A DNA stretch of 64,000 bases from Sipunculus nudus (taxonomy: Eukaryota; Annelida; Sipuncula; Golfingiida; Sipunculidae), in the NCBI GenBank assembly GCA_026874595.1, contig CM049316.1:6836339-6900338 (forward strand), given 5' to 3'. Below are positions 1-64,000 of the stretch, in pieces (the stretch's first letter is position 1; the number at the start of each line of letters is the position of its first letter). A program made the position numbers and the translations under genes. A model generated the notes under the pieces. That model saw nothing but the letters and a program-made list of their open reading frames with translations. It ran no database searches and was not told the origin of the DNA.

Positions 1-63853
<63,853 letters not shown>

Positions 63854-64000
63854 CTAAAATGAGAAAGAAAATCTGTCATTAACATTTACTGAAAGAAAAC
63901 TATATGTGCTTATATATCATTCATTTACTTAACTGATATTTACTGTAAGAAAAAAACAACAAGCATCATAGCCATAATTAACACATAAACTGCAATCATT

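Overview
The window comes from an animal nuclear genome that is AT-rich, intron-dense and repeat-laden. It is most likely a mollusc and probably a bivalve. This rests on the many Helitron-like non-autonomous elements with internal tandem repeats, tetranucleotide GGAC/ACGG tails and a hairpin ending in CTAA, which resemble elements known from bivalves, and on the gene structure. No species is claimed. Nothing bacterial, plasmid-like or viral was recognised.

One gene dominates: a copine (calcium-dependent phospholipid-binding protein, two C2 domains followed by a von Willebrand A domain) on the minus strand. It covers essentially the whole window, from the start-codon exon at 63697..63853 to an exon cut by the left edge at 1..103. 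All thirteen exon positions from the start codon to the vWA MIDAS 'TDG' strand can be placed with GT/AG borders and continuous reading frame, giving about 458 residues. The last part of the vWA domain lies off the left edge and the 5' UTR lies off the right edge. Two exon positions are duplicated: 57812..57904 / 54757..54852 encode alternative C2B calcium loop 3 segments, and 8292..8351 / 8153..8212 encode alternative C2B-to-vWA linkers. Each pair keeps phase and looks mutually exclusive. UGCAUG (RBFOX) hexamers in the copine transcript sit downstream of one member and upstream of the other in both pairs, suggesting coordinated switching.

The intron between exon 7b and exon 8 is about 45.4 kb. 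It contains three plus-strand genes of one small membrane-protein family (19761..20012, 30045..30281, 47187..47438; 78-83 residues). Each open reading frame sits just after a 3' splice-site-like sequence, so each probably has an unseen 5' non-coding exon. The family's function is not recognised.

The rest is intronic and mostly repetitive. By position: 2.8-6.7 kb composite Helitron-like array with an embedded pogo/Tigger-like MITE; 6.9-7.7 and 10.4-11.5 kb repeat fragments; 11.9-15.4 kb repeat element carrying a complete nested Helitron (13312..15053); 15.5-16.7 kb repeat fragment; 25.0-25.9 and 26.6-27.9 kb minisatellites; 33.1-34.6 kb GGTAA-rich degenerate repeat; 34.4-38.6 kb CpG-undepleted, promoter-like stretch with CACGTG boxes; 38.4-41.0 kb Helitron-like material; 42.7-43.1 kb intact hAT-type MITE; 48.8-51.0 kb Helitron-like element with ~340-bp tandem repeats; 55.1 and 56.3-57.2 kb further tandem and Helitron-like repeats.
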